A stretch of DNA of 64,000 nt from the NCBI GenBank assembly GCA_035627835.1, contig DASPKX010000025.1, positions 1-64,000 of the forward strand. The letters run 5' to 3'. Positions within the stretch are counted from its first letter, which is position 1. Every line of letters starts with the position of its first letter. The position numbers and the translations under genes are program-made. This document shows positions 54,576 to 63,738 of the stretch, one piece after another. The notes under the pieces were generated by a model that had not been told where the DNA came from, ran no database searches, and saw nothing but the letters and a program-made list of their open reading frames with translations. The DNA comes from DASPKX01 sp035627835. Lineage in GTDB: Bacteria > Verrucomicrobiota > Verrucomicrobiia > Limisphaerales > SXQI01.

Positions 54576-56435
54576 ATGCGACATCTTCGCAAAATACTGG
54601 AGTTCGGCGGCCCCTACTTGCGGAAGTATTTGGGCCGGCTGGTCACCGGCATTTTGCTCGGTGTGATCTTCGGCCTATCCAGCACGCTCATCCTGGGCGC
54701 CGCCAACACCCTCTTCCAACGCCTCGACCCCGCCGAGCAGGAGCAGGCCCAAGACGTACGTAAGAAACCACTCACCGGCATCAAAGCACGAGTTGCCGAA
54801 ATTAAAGCAGAGCTAAATGCGAAGGTTGATCCCTGGCTGCCATTAGCCGGACGCCACATTGACTCGAAGCAAGTAGCGGCTGTCCTGCTGATTCTTCCGC
54901 TCCTGTTCGCGTTCCGCGGCTATATTGGCTACCTCAGCAGCTATTGCATGGGTTGGGTCAGTGAACGCGTGATCAATGATCTTCGTGTCGATGTCCTTCA
55001 AAAGATGAACTCCCTCTCGCTCGATTTTTTCAATCGCTCCAGCATGGGCGACCTCGTTGCGCGCGTGAACATGGACACTGCCGCGCTCCAGAAATCGCTG
55101 AATCTCGGCTTTAGTGACTTAATCAAAGAGCCCGTCACCATCATTGGTGTTTATACCTTTCTCTTCATTATCGATTGGAAGCTGACCCTTTTCGTCATGG
55201 TCTTCCTTCCTGCCTGCATTGCGCCGATCATCGTGCTCGGCCGTAAAGCGCGGAAAGCAGGCGCGGGCAACGTCAAGGCAAGCGTCGCTCAGGCAAATCT
55301 GTTGCTCGAATTTCTCTCTGGCGTTCGGGTTGTCAAAGCCTACGCCCTTGAATCCATTCAACTGGCGCGCTTTAAGGAAGAATCACGCCAGCTCGTCCAT
55401 CACGGCATGAAAGGCATTCAAGCTAAGGAGCTGCTCAACCCGATAATCGAAACCATCTCCGCCTTGGGAATCGGCATTCTCATCTGCTACATCTTCTGGA
55501 GCGGGCGCTCCCTTGCTGATATGGCCATTTTCCTCGGAGGTGTGGCCTCCGTCTACACCCCCATTAAGAAGCTCGGCAACCTCCACGTCATGCTTCAGCA
55601 ATCCAGCATTGGTGTGGAGCGCTTGCGTGGCATCTTGAGCGAGCAACCGACCGTAAAGGAGCCAATCTCACCGAAACCCTTCAGCCGTTTCACTCGCGGC
55701 ATCGAGTTTCGTGGAGTCACCTTTGCCTACGGCAAGGAGGCGGTCCTTCAAGGCATCGATTTGGTAATCCCAGCCGGCCACAAGCTCGGAATTGCTGGTG
55801 AAAGCGGCTCGGGCAAATCGACCCTGATTAATCTCCTGTTTCGTTTCTACGATCCGACCCGTGGTGCCGTTCTGATAGACGGCGAGGATGCCCGCGAACT
55901 CAGTTCAACCGCGCTTCGGAGCCAAATGGCATTGGTCAGCCAGGAAATCGTTCTATTCGATCAAACTGTTGCGGAGAACATCGGTCTCGGAAAACCGGGC
56001 GCCACTCAGCAGGAAATTGAGGACGCCGCGCGCGCCGCCCATGCGCACGATTTCATTCGTGCTCTCCCCAATGGCTACCAAACTCGTGTTGGCGAGCGAG
56101 GCGTCATGCTTTCTGGCGGCCAGCGCCAGCGCATTGCCATTGCAAGGGCTTTCATACGACAGGCTCCCATCCTCGCTCTCGATGAAGCCACCGCCGCCCT
56201 CGACGCGCAGTCAGAGTCCGAGGTTCAAAGAGCGCTCGAAAGCATCGCGGCAAACAAAACAGTGATTTGCGTCGCGCATCGACTCTCCACACTTGCGAGC
56301 ATGGATGAAATCATTTTCATGGCGCAGGGCCGAATCGTTGAGCGCGGCAGCTTCGATTCATTGCTCCGCGCCAATGGCGGTTTTGCCGCCATGGCCCGGC
56401 AACAAGGCATCATGCCCCGCACTGTCGCCGCTTAG
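54576..56435 (+). CDS. ABC exporter, fused membrane and ATPase domains (MsbA-like)
   Basis: 619-residue half-transporter. Membrane domain ~1-330, with six helices and a long loop after helix 1 (residues ~50-90, EQEQAQDVRKKPLTGIKARV) that is larger than in MsbA. Nucleotide-binding domain ~345-600: Walker A GESGSGKST (~408), Q-loop in ALVSQEIVLFDQTVAENIG, signature LSGGQRQRIAIARAFI (~512), Walker B ILALDEATAALD (~532), H-loop VAHRLST. It acts as a homodimer or heterodimer and exports lipids, drugs or peptides. MsbA-type lipid A flipping is possible but cannot be shown. The 3' end converges on the alpha/beta hydrolase gene with 3 nt between stops. Confidence 0.92.
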   Translation: MRHLRKILEFGGPYLRKYLGRLVTGILLGVIFGLSSTLILGAANTLFQRLDPAEQEQAQDVRKKPLTGIKARVAEIKAELNAKVDPWLPLAGRHIDSKQVAAVLLILPLLFAFRGYIGYLSSYCMGWVSERVINDLRVDVLQKMNSLSLDFFNRSSMGDLVARVNMDTAALQKSLNLGFSDLIKEPVTIIGVYTFLFIIDWKLTLFVMVFLPACIAPIIVLGRKARKAGAGNVKASVAQANLLLEFLSGVRVVKAYALESIQLARFKEESRQLVHHGMKGIQAKELLNPIIETISALGIGILICYIFWSGRSLADMAIFLGGVASVYTPIKKLGNLHVMLQQSSIGVERLRGILSEQPTVKEPISPKPFSRFTRGIEFRGVTFAYGKEAVLQGIDLVIPAGHKLGIAGESGSGKSTLINLLFRFYDPTRGAVLIDGEDARELSSTALRSQMALVSQEIVLFDQTVAENIGLGKPGATQQEIEDAARAAHAHDFIRALPNGYQTRVGERGVMLSGGQRQRIAIARAFIRQAPILALDEATAALDAQSESEVQRALESIAANKTVICVAHRLSTLASMDEIIFMAQGRIVERGSFDSLLRANGGFAAMARQQGIMPRTVAA

Positions 56436-56438
56436 CTC

Positions 56439-58439
56439 TTACTTTAACTTCCATTCCTCATTAAAGAACCCAGCAAGAGCAATCCTGCCGGGCGCGCGTG
56501 AGGAGGGCGGCTGAGTGACATCAACAATTGCGTAATCCGGCAGCTTCGGAACCTGCCGAGCATTGTTTAAGTAGTCGTAATCGCGAAAGGTGAACCCGCT
56601 GTTCAGCACAACGTAACGCTTTGGCGCCTTCGGGTTTGGGTAGATTAGAATGGGGACATGGTTTTTCGAGTCAAACCTGTCGTTCCCGAGCTGAAGCGTT
56701 TCAGCAGTCCATTGTGCCGGTAACGCAGGCAGCAGGTGAGCCAGCGCCTTGTTGCTTCCTGGATCTCCCCAAAGAACAACATTGTTGTCCTGCATCAACT
56801 CCGGCGTAAGGTCAGTGTCATTTATTACGCGCGCATCACCGCGGAATTGCTTTCGCCAATGCTGGATCGCGCGCTCCAGCTCCGCCTTCGCCCACTTATC
56901 CGTTGCCGCGTGAAATCCCGGGGCCGTCGGACGAACAAAGATGAAGCTGTCCATAAAGGCGTCATCGATCGCGCCTTGAAGCCCATGCTCTTTGCGCAGG
57001 CCGCGAGCTGTTTCATTCGTAATGCGCCAGCCAGCTTCGGTTCTCGCGAGGCGGGCGCCCCACGAACGGTCGCTCTGGACGCGCGGACCTTGGACACTGG
57101 AGCCGTCGATTCTAATGAGAGGCTGGCTGGTGGCATTCAGAGGGCAAAGGCCGGAAGGCATGTGCAAAGTCAAGGCGGTCACATTGGTGGTGCTGACTTC
57201 AATCAGCGAAGATCCGGCAATCGTGGCATGCACATCCGCGCGCTTCCAATGCTCACCCAAGCCTTCAATCGTGACCCAGTAAGACTGGTTGTAGCGAAGG
57301 GTTGAAGTGGTGAACTTCACCGACCGCGGAAGGGGATCACGACCTTGAGCCACGATGCTGTCGATACGTGCGTTGATCTCCCTTTTCGCGTCTGGATGAT
57401 AACTGTGGCCGGTCTTTGGCCCAATGACATGAGTGAGTTCCAGGCCCTCCTTCGCCATAGCCTGCGCCATGATATCCGCTGCCTGCTTCTGCTTATCCGT
57501 TTCGCCGCTGTAAGCAACGGTAGGCACGTTGAACAGGTTCAGCGCGTATTCGGTGCAGTCATAAAGGCGCCAAAGCGCGCGCTCATAATCAGGCGGCTGC
57601 AGAGATTCGTTCTGGAACACACGCAGAAAATCCGGCGTCTCAGCAAACCCAGCCCCCGGCGCGGATGCTGCCCAAAGCGTGGGGTAATGAACACTGAACT
57701 GCCACGCCGCCGCGCCTCCCATGGAAAAACCACGGTTCACCAGACGATTTGAGTCTATCGGATACTGCTGTTGAACGTGCGCCAGGGCTTCCAATAAATC
57801 GATCTCGCCAGCGAACTTGTTCGCGTTGCAGTACCGCCCGTAAAGATGCAGCACGAAGGCGTTCTCTGGAACAAACTGCCCCTTATCACGCATGCGATCA
57901 CGAATGAACCGCAGTTCCGTGAGCTTCTCGTCCCGCCCATGATACCAGGTGTCCAACCGGAACTTCACCGGTGTGTTGGGGCTGTAACTGGAGGGGACGA
58001 CCAAGCCATAAGGTTGCACACTGCCATCGATCCGCGAAACATAAGCGCGCACAACCAACCCCGTCGCCGTTGTCCATGGAGCGGTCCCCTGCTCCAGTTC
58101 CCCCGCGCGCCTGAGACCTTCCTGCACAATCTCCCGCGCTGCTTTGACGTCGTTAGTCGCATCGTAAACCTCATTGTAATCGAGCGCGTAGCGCAGCGCC
58201 TTTCGGAAGACCTCCACTTCTGGGAGATGCCGCCGCACCACCGCGTTCGTGCGAGACTGAAGCCTTGTGATCACCTCAGCCAATGACTTGGCTCCCCGTT
58301 CCATCTCGGCGCGATCAGCCTCTAATATCTGCACTCCCGGTGGAGGAACGGGGCGAACGTTCTCGGCCTTGTTATCAGCCGGACTATCTGCAAAGACGCA
58401 AGCGCAAGAGAACAGCAAACCAATGGCGAAATGCTTCAT
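56439..58439 (-). CDS. Secreted alpha/beta hydrolase, prolyl oligopeptidase-like
   Basis: 666 residues. Signal peptide MKHFAIGLLFSCACVFA. N-terminal ~150 residues are helical with no recognised motif. The hydrolase core spans ~165-390, with the nucleophile elbow GFSMGGAAAWQF (Ser ~238) and a His in TGHSYHPDAK. The C-terminal part (~400-660) contains beta-rich segments and a P-loop-like but unrecognised stretch (NVVLWGDPGSNKALAHLLP). It resembles peptidase S9/PHB-depolymerase-type proteins that Verrucomicrobia and Planctomycetes carry in many copies. The substrate is unknown; esterase or peptidase activity is likely. The 5' end overlaps no neighbour if the Gfo/Idh gene starts at 58542. Confidence 0.8.
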   Translation of the reverse strand: MKHFAIGLLFSCACVFADSPADNKAENVRPVPPPGVQILEADRAEMERGAKSLAEVITRLQSRTNAVVRRHLPEVEVFRKALRYALDYNEVYDATNDVKAAREIVQEGLRRAGELEQGTAPWTTATGLVVRAYVSRIDGSVQPYGLVVPSSYSPNTPVKFRLDTWYHGRDEKLTELRFIRDRMRDKGQFVPENAFVLHLYGRYCNANKFAGEIDLLEALAHVQQQYPIDSNRLVNRGFSMGGAAAWQFSVHYPTLWAASAPGAGFAETPDFLRVFQNESLQPPDYERALWRLYDCTEYALNLFNVPTVAYSGETDKQKQAADIMAQAMAKEGLELTHVIGPKTGHSYHPDAKREINARIDSIVAQGRDPLPRSVKFTTSTLRYNQSYWVTIEGLGEHWKRADVHATIAGSSLIEVSTTNVTALTLHMPSGLCPLNATSQPLIRIDGSSVQGPRVQSDRSWGARLARTEAGWRITNETARGLRKEHGLQGAIDDAFMDSFIFVRPTAPGFHAATDKWAKAELERAIQHWRKQFRGDARVINDTDLTPELMQDNNVVLWGDPGSNKALAHLLPALPAQWTAETLQLGNDRFDSKNHVPILIYPNPKAPKRYVVLNSGFTFRDYDYLNNARQVPKLPDYAIVDVTQPPSSRAPGRIALAGFFNEEWKLK

Positions 58440-58541
58440 GTGGATGCACGCACCCTACCGAGACTTCGACCCCAAACAAGTGTCGAAATGCTTTTCACTC
58501 TGGAAAAGAAGCAAGGCTTTCGCCAACCTTTGGCCTCTCCT

Positions 58542-59624
58542 ATGAAACGAACAAAGGTGGCCATCCTCGGCGCGGGTTTTATCTCCGACATTCACATGGA
58601 GTCATATCATCGCTTCATTCCTGAAGCGGAAGTGGTCGGTGTCTTTTCCCGCAGTAAACAGCGCGCGGATGAGTTCGCAAACCGTCATGGAATTTCCCGG
58701 ACGTTCGAAACCATCGAGGCAGCCATTCAGGAGTCGGGCGCCGAAGTCATCGATATCTGCCTCCCCAATTTCCTCCACGCCAAAGCCACTCTCCTGGCTG
58801 CCGCCGCAGGCAAACACGTCATCATCGAAAAGCCGCTCTGCCTCAATTTCGAAGAAGGCGAAGCCATGATTGCGGCCTGCAAAAAGGCTGGCGTGAAGCT
58901 CATGTACGCGGAGGAGCTATGTTTCGCGCCAAAGTATGAGCGCGTCCGCAAGCTCGTGCAGGAGGGCGCTGTTGGCGAAATCTACATGCTCAAGCAGGGT
59001 GAGAAACACTCCGGCCCCCACAGCGATTGGTTCTACGACGTCACCCAATCGGGCGGGGGCGTGCTGATGGACATGGGCTGCCACGCTCTTGCTTGGTTCC
59101 GTTGGATGCTGGGCCGCAACCCCAAGCCCCTCAGCGTTTACGCAACGATGGACACCGTCTTCCACAAAGCCCGCACCAAAGGCGAAGACAATTCACTGAC
59201 GATTGTTGAATTTGAGGGTGGCGTGACGTGTGTGGCGGAAAACAGCTGGGCCAAGCACGGCGGCATGGACGACTTCATCGAAGTTTACGGCACCGGCGGG
59301 GTCGTGTACGCCGATCTCTTCATGGGCAACGCGGCCATGACTTACAGCGAGAAGGGCTACGGCTACGCCATGGAGAAAGCCGGAACAACCCAGGGGTGGA
59401 CCTTCACGATCTTTGAAGAGGCTTTCAATCAAGGGTACCCGCAGGAGTTAAAGCATTTCATCGATTGCGTGCAGAACGACAAACAACCGCTCGTCACCGG
59501 TGAAGATGGCCTGGTTGTATTGGAATTGATGTGCGCCGCCTACGAATCAGCCGGACGAGGTGCCAAGGTGCCGCTGCCTTTCAGGCCCAATGTTCGCACG
59601 CCTATCGAGCTTTGGCGTCGCTAA
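58542..59624 (+). CDS. Gfo/Idh/MocA-family NAD(P)-dependent oxidoreductase
   Basis: 360 residues from MKRTKVAILGAGFISDIHME. The frame extends upstream to 58431, but that would overlap the divergent hydrolase gene and add a non-family leader. N-terminal Rossmann fold (VAILGAGFISDIH), the family motif EKPLCLNFEEGEAM with catalytic Lys, and DICLPNFLHAKATL. The C-terminal domain has GGGVLMDMGCHALAWFRWML, which carries the conserved His. Members oxidise or reduce sugars, inositols or related compounds. It shares no operon partner; the divergent hydrolase might be co-regulated through the short 102-nt gap. The sugar substrate is unknown. Confidence 0.92.
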   Translation: MKRTKVAILGAGFISDIHMESYHRFIPEAEVVGVFSRSKQRADEFANRHGISRTFETIEAAIQESGAEVIDICLPNFLHAKATLLAAAAGKHVIIEKPLCLNFEEGEAMIAACKKAGVKLMYAEELCFAPKYERVRKLVQEGAVGEIYMLKQGEKHSGPHSDWFYDVTQSGGGVLMDMGCHALAWFRWMLGRNPKPLSVYATMDTVFHKARTKGEDNSLTIVEFEGGVTCVAENSWAKHGGMDDFIEVYGTGGVVYADLFMGNAAMTYSEKGYGYAMEKAGTTQGWTFTIFEEAFNQGYPQELKHFIDCVQNDKQPLVTGEDGLVVLELMCAAYESAGRGAKVPLPFRPNVRTPIELWRR

Positions 59625-59672
59625 TCGAGGGGGGCTTGTCGCCGTCAGGAATGACGGCAAACTGATGATCAT

Positions 59673-60470
59673 ATGAGCATGATGAAATGGGCATTGTTGT
59701 TGTCTCTGGCCGCAGTTTCAACCTGGGCGGAGATTCGAACCAAGGTGGTGGAATACAAGCACGACGGGCAGGCGCTCGAAGGCTGGCTGACCTACGATGA
59801 CACCAAAGTCACTCCCGGCCAGAAACGACCGGCAGTGCTGATTGTTCACCAATGGAAGGGCCTCTCCGACTACGAAAAGAAGCGCGCTGAGATGCTGGCG
59901 AAGCTCGGCTACGTTGCATTCGCCGTCGACATTTACGGCAAAGGAGTTCGCCCAACGGCGCCTCAAGCCGCAAGCGCCGAAGCCGGCAAATACAAGAATG
60001 ACCGCGCTCTGCTCCGCGGCCGCGTCAAAGCCGGCCTCGCAGAGTTGCTCAAGCAGGAGATGGTTGATTCAAAGAAAGTCGCTGCCATCGGCTATTGCTT
60101 TGGCGGCACCACTGTCCTTGAACTCGCCCGCAGCGGCGCGGATGTGGCTGGCGTGGTGAGCTTTCACGGCGGCCTGAGCAGCCCGACACCTGAAGACGCC
60201 GAAAACATTAAGACCAGAGTGCTAGCGCTTCACGGAGCCGTCGATCCCTTCGTGAAGCCTGACGAAGTGCTCGCTTTCACTGAAGAAATGGCCAAGGCCA
60301 AGGTTGATTGGCAACTCGTCGCTTACGGGGATGCTGTTCACAGCTTCACCGACTGGAACGCTGGCAACGACGCTTCCAAAGGATCTGCCTACAACGAAAA
60401 AGCCGACAAGCGTTCCTGGGAAGATATGCGGCAGTTCTTTGCCGAAATATTCAACGAGCAGGCGAAGTAA
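59673..60470 (+). CDS. Exported dienelactone hydrolase family protein
   Basis: 265 residues. Signal peptide MSMMKWALLLSLAAVSTWAE. Alpha/beta-hydrolase fold with the DLH triad: Cys in IGYCFGGTTVLELA, Asp in LHGAVDPFVKPDEV, His in GDAVHSFTDW. The start of the domain is PAVLIVHQWKGLSDYEKKRA. Classical DLH hydrolyses dienelactones in aromatic degradation, but this secreted subgroup is common in Verrucomicrobia and Planctomycetes and its substrates are not established. Followed by a bidirectional-type hairpin shared with the converging metallo-hydrolase gene. Confidence 0.9.
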   Translation: MSMMKWALLLSLAAVSTWAEIRTKVVEYKHDGQALEGWLTYDDTKVTPGQKRPAVLIVHQWKGLSDYEKKRAEMLAKLGYVAFAVDIYGKGVRPTAPQAASAEAGKYKNDRALLRGRVKAGLAELLKQEMVDSKKVAAIGYCFGGTTVLELARSGADVAGVVSFHGGLSSPTPEDAENIKTRVLALHGAVDPFVKPDEVLAFTEEMAKAKVDWQLVAYGDAVHSFTDWNAGNDASKGSAYNEKADKRSWEDMRQFFAEIFNEQAK

Positions 60471-60483
60471 GCGATTTGCAGGC

Positions 60484-60513
60484 AAAAGGCCGAGCCATTG
60501 CTGGCTCGGCCTT
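60484..60513. terminator. Shared terminator between converging genes
   Basis: GGCCGAGCC and GGCTCGGCC form a perfect 9-bp stem with a 6-nt loop (60488-60511). On the minus strand it is followed by TTTTGCC, on the plus strand by TTCTGG. It lies 17 nt after the dienelactone-hydrolase stop, and on the other strand 33 nt after the metallo-hydrolase stop, so it can serve both. Confidence 0.7.
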
Positions 60514-60544
60514 CTGGGAGGAGAGGAGTAGGGGCAAATTCTTA

Positions 60545-61501
60545 TTACGCGGGCGTCACGAATGTTTCGCCTGCTTCGCGCACGGCCAGCCTTTCGGTTT
60601 CCGAGCGAAAGGCGCCTTCACAACGCTCCATCGGTTCCGTGTACTTTTCGCGGCCGAAACGGAACGTGCTGTGATGCATAGGAATGAAATACTTCGCGCC
60701 TGCGTCGTTGGCCATCTGCACGGCTTGCTCCGGGTTGCAGTGCGACCAGATCCAGGGGTTGTAAGCGCCGATCGGCATGCAGGCCAATTCAATGGGGCCT
60801 TTGCTGCGGAGCGGCTTGAAAGTGTCAATCATCGCGGTGTCCCCGCCGAACAGCACACGCTTGCCCCCACGGCTCAGCACATAGCCGTTAAAGCCACGGT
60901 GGGTGTCATGGCGCCAGCGAGCGCCCCAATGCTTCACTTGCACCGCTTCCACTTCGACACTGCCATTGGCTGTTTCCACAGTGGCGGTCTCACCCCACGT
61001 TAATTCCTTGGCGGTCTTGCCCAGGGCAGTCCCGCTAAACAGGTCAGAGGTGTTCTTGGCAGTGATGACTTTCGTCCCGGCCTTGAATGTCCGGAGGGTC
61101 GGGATATCGAAATGATCCAGGTGCGCATGCGAAAGCAGCACCAGATCAATCTTCGGAAGATCCTTCACGCTCAGAGGGCAACCGAAACGGCGCTTGGGGC
61201 CCAAGCTGGTCAACCCAATATCGACACCAACACGGCTCATCATCACGGGATCGGTGATGATCTTTACCCCATAGAAGTTCAGCAGGACCGTCGCGTGCCC
61301 AAGCCAGGATGCGGTGATCGCGTTGTCATCCCACTTCAACGGCTCAGGGGTGAACTTTGGCTTGAGGATCGGCTCGGTCAGGTCAGAGATGGCTTCGCGC
61401 ACGTAGCGGGGAGCCCAGAAGTCGGAAAGGGAGACCCATGCGGTGCCAGCAGCAAGACCGCTGAGGCCTAAAAATTTTCGACGCGACAAATTCTTCTTCA
61501 T
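60545..61501 (-). CDS. Tat-exported MBL-fold metallo-hydrolase (NAPE-PLD/UlaG-like)
   Basis: 318 residues. Tat-type leader MKKNLSRRKFLGLSGLAAGT. Metallo-beta-lactamase fold with the family start ASWLGHATVLLNFYGVKIIT, zinc motif SHAHLDHFD, later FGGDTAMI and IPMHHSTFRFG. The 'WLGHAT' start and 'GPKRRFGCPL' resemble NAPE-PLD-type phospholipases and L-ascorbate-6-P lactonase-like enzymes. A phosphodiesterase or lactonase acting outside the cytoplasm is plausible; the substrate is not shown. It is a single gene, with a 311-nt regulatory gap upstream that holds a perfect 18-bp palindrome. Confidence 0.9.
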   Translation of the reverse strand: MKKNLSRRKFLGLSGLAAGTAWVSLSDFWAPRYVREAISDLTEPILKPKFTPEPLKWDDNAITASWLGHATVLLNFYGVKIITDPVMMSRVGVDIGLTSLGPKRRFGCPLSVKDLPKIDLVLLSHAHLDHFDIPTLRTFKAGTKVITAKNTSDLFSGTALGKTAKELTWGETATVETANGSVEVEAVQVKHWGARWRHDTHRGFNGYVLSRGGKRVLFGGDTAMIDTFKPLRSKGPIELACMPIGAYNPWIWSHCNPEQAVQMANDAGAKYFIPMHHSTFRFGREKYTEPMERCEGAFRSETERLAVREAGETFVTPA

Positions 61502-61812
61502 TCAACAAACCGAGCTGAAAATGCTTCCTCAATAACGCCGACCCATGGGGTAGATCGAACGTTGTGCTTAGTGGAAGCAGTCCTAGCAATGAGCCTGCCA
61601 AAGTCGCTCAGGTTCGGTTTTTTGCAAGGGTTTGCCTGAGGAATTCCTCAGGAGGGATGTAAGTGGCGCACAAGGTCAAAGGCGCACTCGCGAGCTGTGT
61701 CCCAATGCTGGCAAGCTTAAGACAGAATGCTGAAGGATATGGACAACCGTAAGCTTCCCGTAAAAGGCAATTGGACAAAATAAATACGCGTGGTACTGAG
61801 TCTGTTTATCTC
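61502..61812. promoter_or_regulatory. Intergenic region with an 18-bp palindrome
   Basis: This ~310-nt gap separates the divergent metallo-hydrolase and cytochrome-type genes. It contains CCTGAGGAATTCCTCAGG (61635-61652), a perfect 18-bp inverted repeat without loop, a likely operator for a dimeric regulator. I see no gene or RNA structure in the rest. The plus-strand frame reaches a TTG at 61771, but the ATG at 61813 directly precedes the signal peptide. Confidence 0.5.
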
Positions 61813-63738
61813 ATGCGTATTGCTGTTGCCATAGCTCTTCTGTCCAGTGGTGTTGCCTGGGCGGCTGAGCAAGAGGAGTTTGATAAGGAGATCAAGCCTC
61901 TCCTCAAGAAGCATTGCTACGATTGCCATGGTTCCGAGAAGGTGAAAGGCGACCTTAACCTTGAGACTTTTCAGACGGTGGAGGCGATTAAGGGGCAGCC
62001 CGAGATCTGGAATAACGTGCGAGAGCGGGTGGCCGCCTTTGAGATGCCACCCGAGGGCAAATACGAGATGAGCATCGATCGGCAGGGGCGGTTAATGCGC
62101 TTTCTGCGCACCTTGCCTCGGCCTGACCAGGTCGATTGCGATGAGATCGCCAGCGACCGCAACTCAAACGGCAGCGGCTATGCGATGAGCCGCCGCCTCA
62201 ATCGCGCTGAATACAGCAACACAATTAGGGATCTCTTCGGCATGAATGTTCCAGTCGATGAGTTGCTGCCAACTGACGGCGGTGGCGGTGAAGGCTTCGA
62301 CACCACCGGGAACGCCCTGTTTATCTCCACCATTCACATCGAGAAGTATATCGCTGCAGCCGGTCTCGTTCTGGAGACGGTGTTGCCGGATAAGACACGC
62401 GGCCTCCGCCCAGAGATAAAGCACGCCCGGGAATCTCTCCTGGGCCCGAAAGCTTCACCTTCGAAAAAAGAAGCTCGTGCAAGCGCTGAGGAGGTGGTGA
62501 GCCGGGTAATGCGACGTGCGTTTCGGCGTCCGGTTGAAGCAGTGGAAGTCGAGAAGATCATGGGCATGTTCGACCGCGCCTGGAATCGCGGTGATGGGTA
62601 CGTTCCTTCACTCCGCCTCGCTTTACAAGCCGTGCTGGTCTCGCCGAACTTCCTTTTCCTGGCGGAGCCGGAGCCAGCGGAAAAAGGAGTCCAGCCCTTG
62701 GCTCCAATCCCACTCGCCAGCAAGCTCTCCTACTTCCTCTGGTCCTCCATGCCGGATGAAGAACTGCTCCAGGCAGCCGAGTCAGGCCGGCTGAATGATC
62801 CCAATGTTTACGTCGCGCAAGTCCGGCGAATGTTGAAAGACCCCAAGGCTGCTGCGCTCGGCAAACGCTTTGCTTTACAATGGCTGGACCTTGAGAAGCT
62901 GGGCACCGAAATCAAACCGGACAGCCACAAATACCCTGAGTTTAATCAGGCCCTTCGTGAATCCATGCTCGCGGAGGTCACCGAGCACTTTAATTACATT
63001 CTCGCGCACGACCGCCCGTTGACCGAGCTGATTGCCGCTGATTACACGTTTCTGAACGAGGAGCTGGCTGGGTTGTATGGAATTGAAGGTGTGAAAGGGG
63101 AGCAGATGCGGCGCGTTCAACTCGCGGATGCAAGGCGCGGCGGCGTCATTGGCATGGCCGCCGTGCATGCCTCCACCTCCTACCCGCTCCGCACGAGCCC
63201 AGTGCTGCGCGGACGCTGGGTTTTGGAATCGTTGATCGGCGAAAAGGTCAAACCTCCCCCACCCGATGTGCCTGCGTTGGAGGAACACTCGGAGAAAACG
63301 AAGAACCTTTCGCTCCGCGAGCAGTTGCAGATGCACCGCGAAAATCCCGATTGCGCCAGTTGTCATGACAAAATGGACCCGTTGGGTTTTGGAATGGAGA
63401 ATTTCGACGCGTTGGGCCGTTGGCGTGAGTTGGACAAAGGCCTGCCGATCGATGCTTCAGGCAAGCTGCCGTCCGGTGAGGCCTTTACAGGGCCTGCGGG
63501 ATTGAAGACTATATTAATGTCCCGAAAGAGCCAGGTCATGACGCACCTGGTCCGCAAGATGACCGGTTACGCGTTTGGCCGTGAGTTAAATAGATACGAT
63601 GCTTGCGTCGTCAAAAAAGCTGTCGAAGCCCTGGAGCGGGAGAACTACAAGCCATCGGTGTTGGTCGAGGAGATCGTGCTGAGCTTTCCGTTCCGGCATA
63701 GGTTTTACCCGAAAGTGGATGTGAAACATGATGGATAA
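61813..63738 (+). CDS. Two-heme DUF1592-family (DUF1587/1595/1592/1588/1585) cytochrome-like protein
   Basis: 641 residues from MRIAVAIALLSSGVAWAAEQ (signal peptide); the in-frame TTG at 61771 is less likely. Domain order: PSD1/cytochrome c-like with CYDCHGSEKVKGDLNLET, DUF1587 (RRLNRAEYSNTIRDLFG), DUF1595 (MRRAFRRPVEAVEVEKIMG), DUF1592 (KLSYFLWSSMPDEELL), DUF1588 ending in a second heme motif (ENPDCASCHDKMDPLGF), DUF1585 (VRKMTGYAFGRELNRYDACV). Each CxxCH would bind heme covalently outside the cytoplasm. This family is expanded in Planctomycetes and Verrucomicrobia, function unproven, and is nearly always beside a DUF1552 gene, which here overlaps it by 11 nt. Confidence 0.92.
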   Translation: MRIAVAIALLSSGVAWAAEQEEFDKEIKPLLKKHCYDCHGSEKVKGDLNLETFQTVEAIKGQPEIWNNVRERVAAFEMPPEGKYEMSIDRQGRLMRFLRTLPRPDQVDCDEIASDRNSNGSGYAMSRRLNRAEYSNTIRDLFGMNVPVDELLPTDGGGGEGFDTTGNALFISTIHIEKYIAAAGLVLETVLPDKTRGLRPEIKHARESLLGPKASPSKKEARASAEEVVSRVMRRAFRRPVEAVEVEKIMGMFDRAWNRGDGYVPSLRLALQAVLVSPNFLFLAEPEPAEKGVQPLAPIPLASKLSYFLWSSMPDEELLQAAESGRLNDPNVYVAQVRRMLKDPKAAALGKRFALQWLDLEKLGTEIKPDSHKYPEFNQALRESMLAEVTEHFNYILAHDRPLTELIAADYTFLNEELAGLYGIEGVKGEQMRRVQLADARRGGVIGMAAVHASTSYPLRTSPVLRGRWVLESLIGEKVKPPPPDVPALEEHSEKTKNLSLREQLQMHRENPDCASCHDKMDPLGFGMENFDALGRWRELDKGLPIDASGKLPSGEAFTGPAGLKTILMSRKSQVMTHLVRKMTGYAFGRELNRYDACVVKKAVEALERENYKPSVLVEEIVLSFPFRHRFYPKVDVKHDG

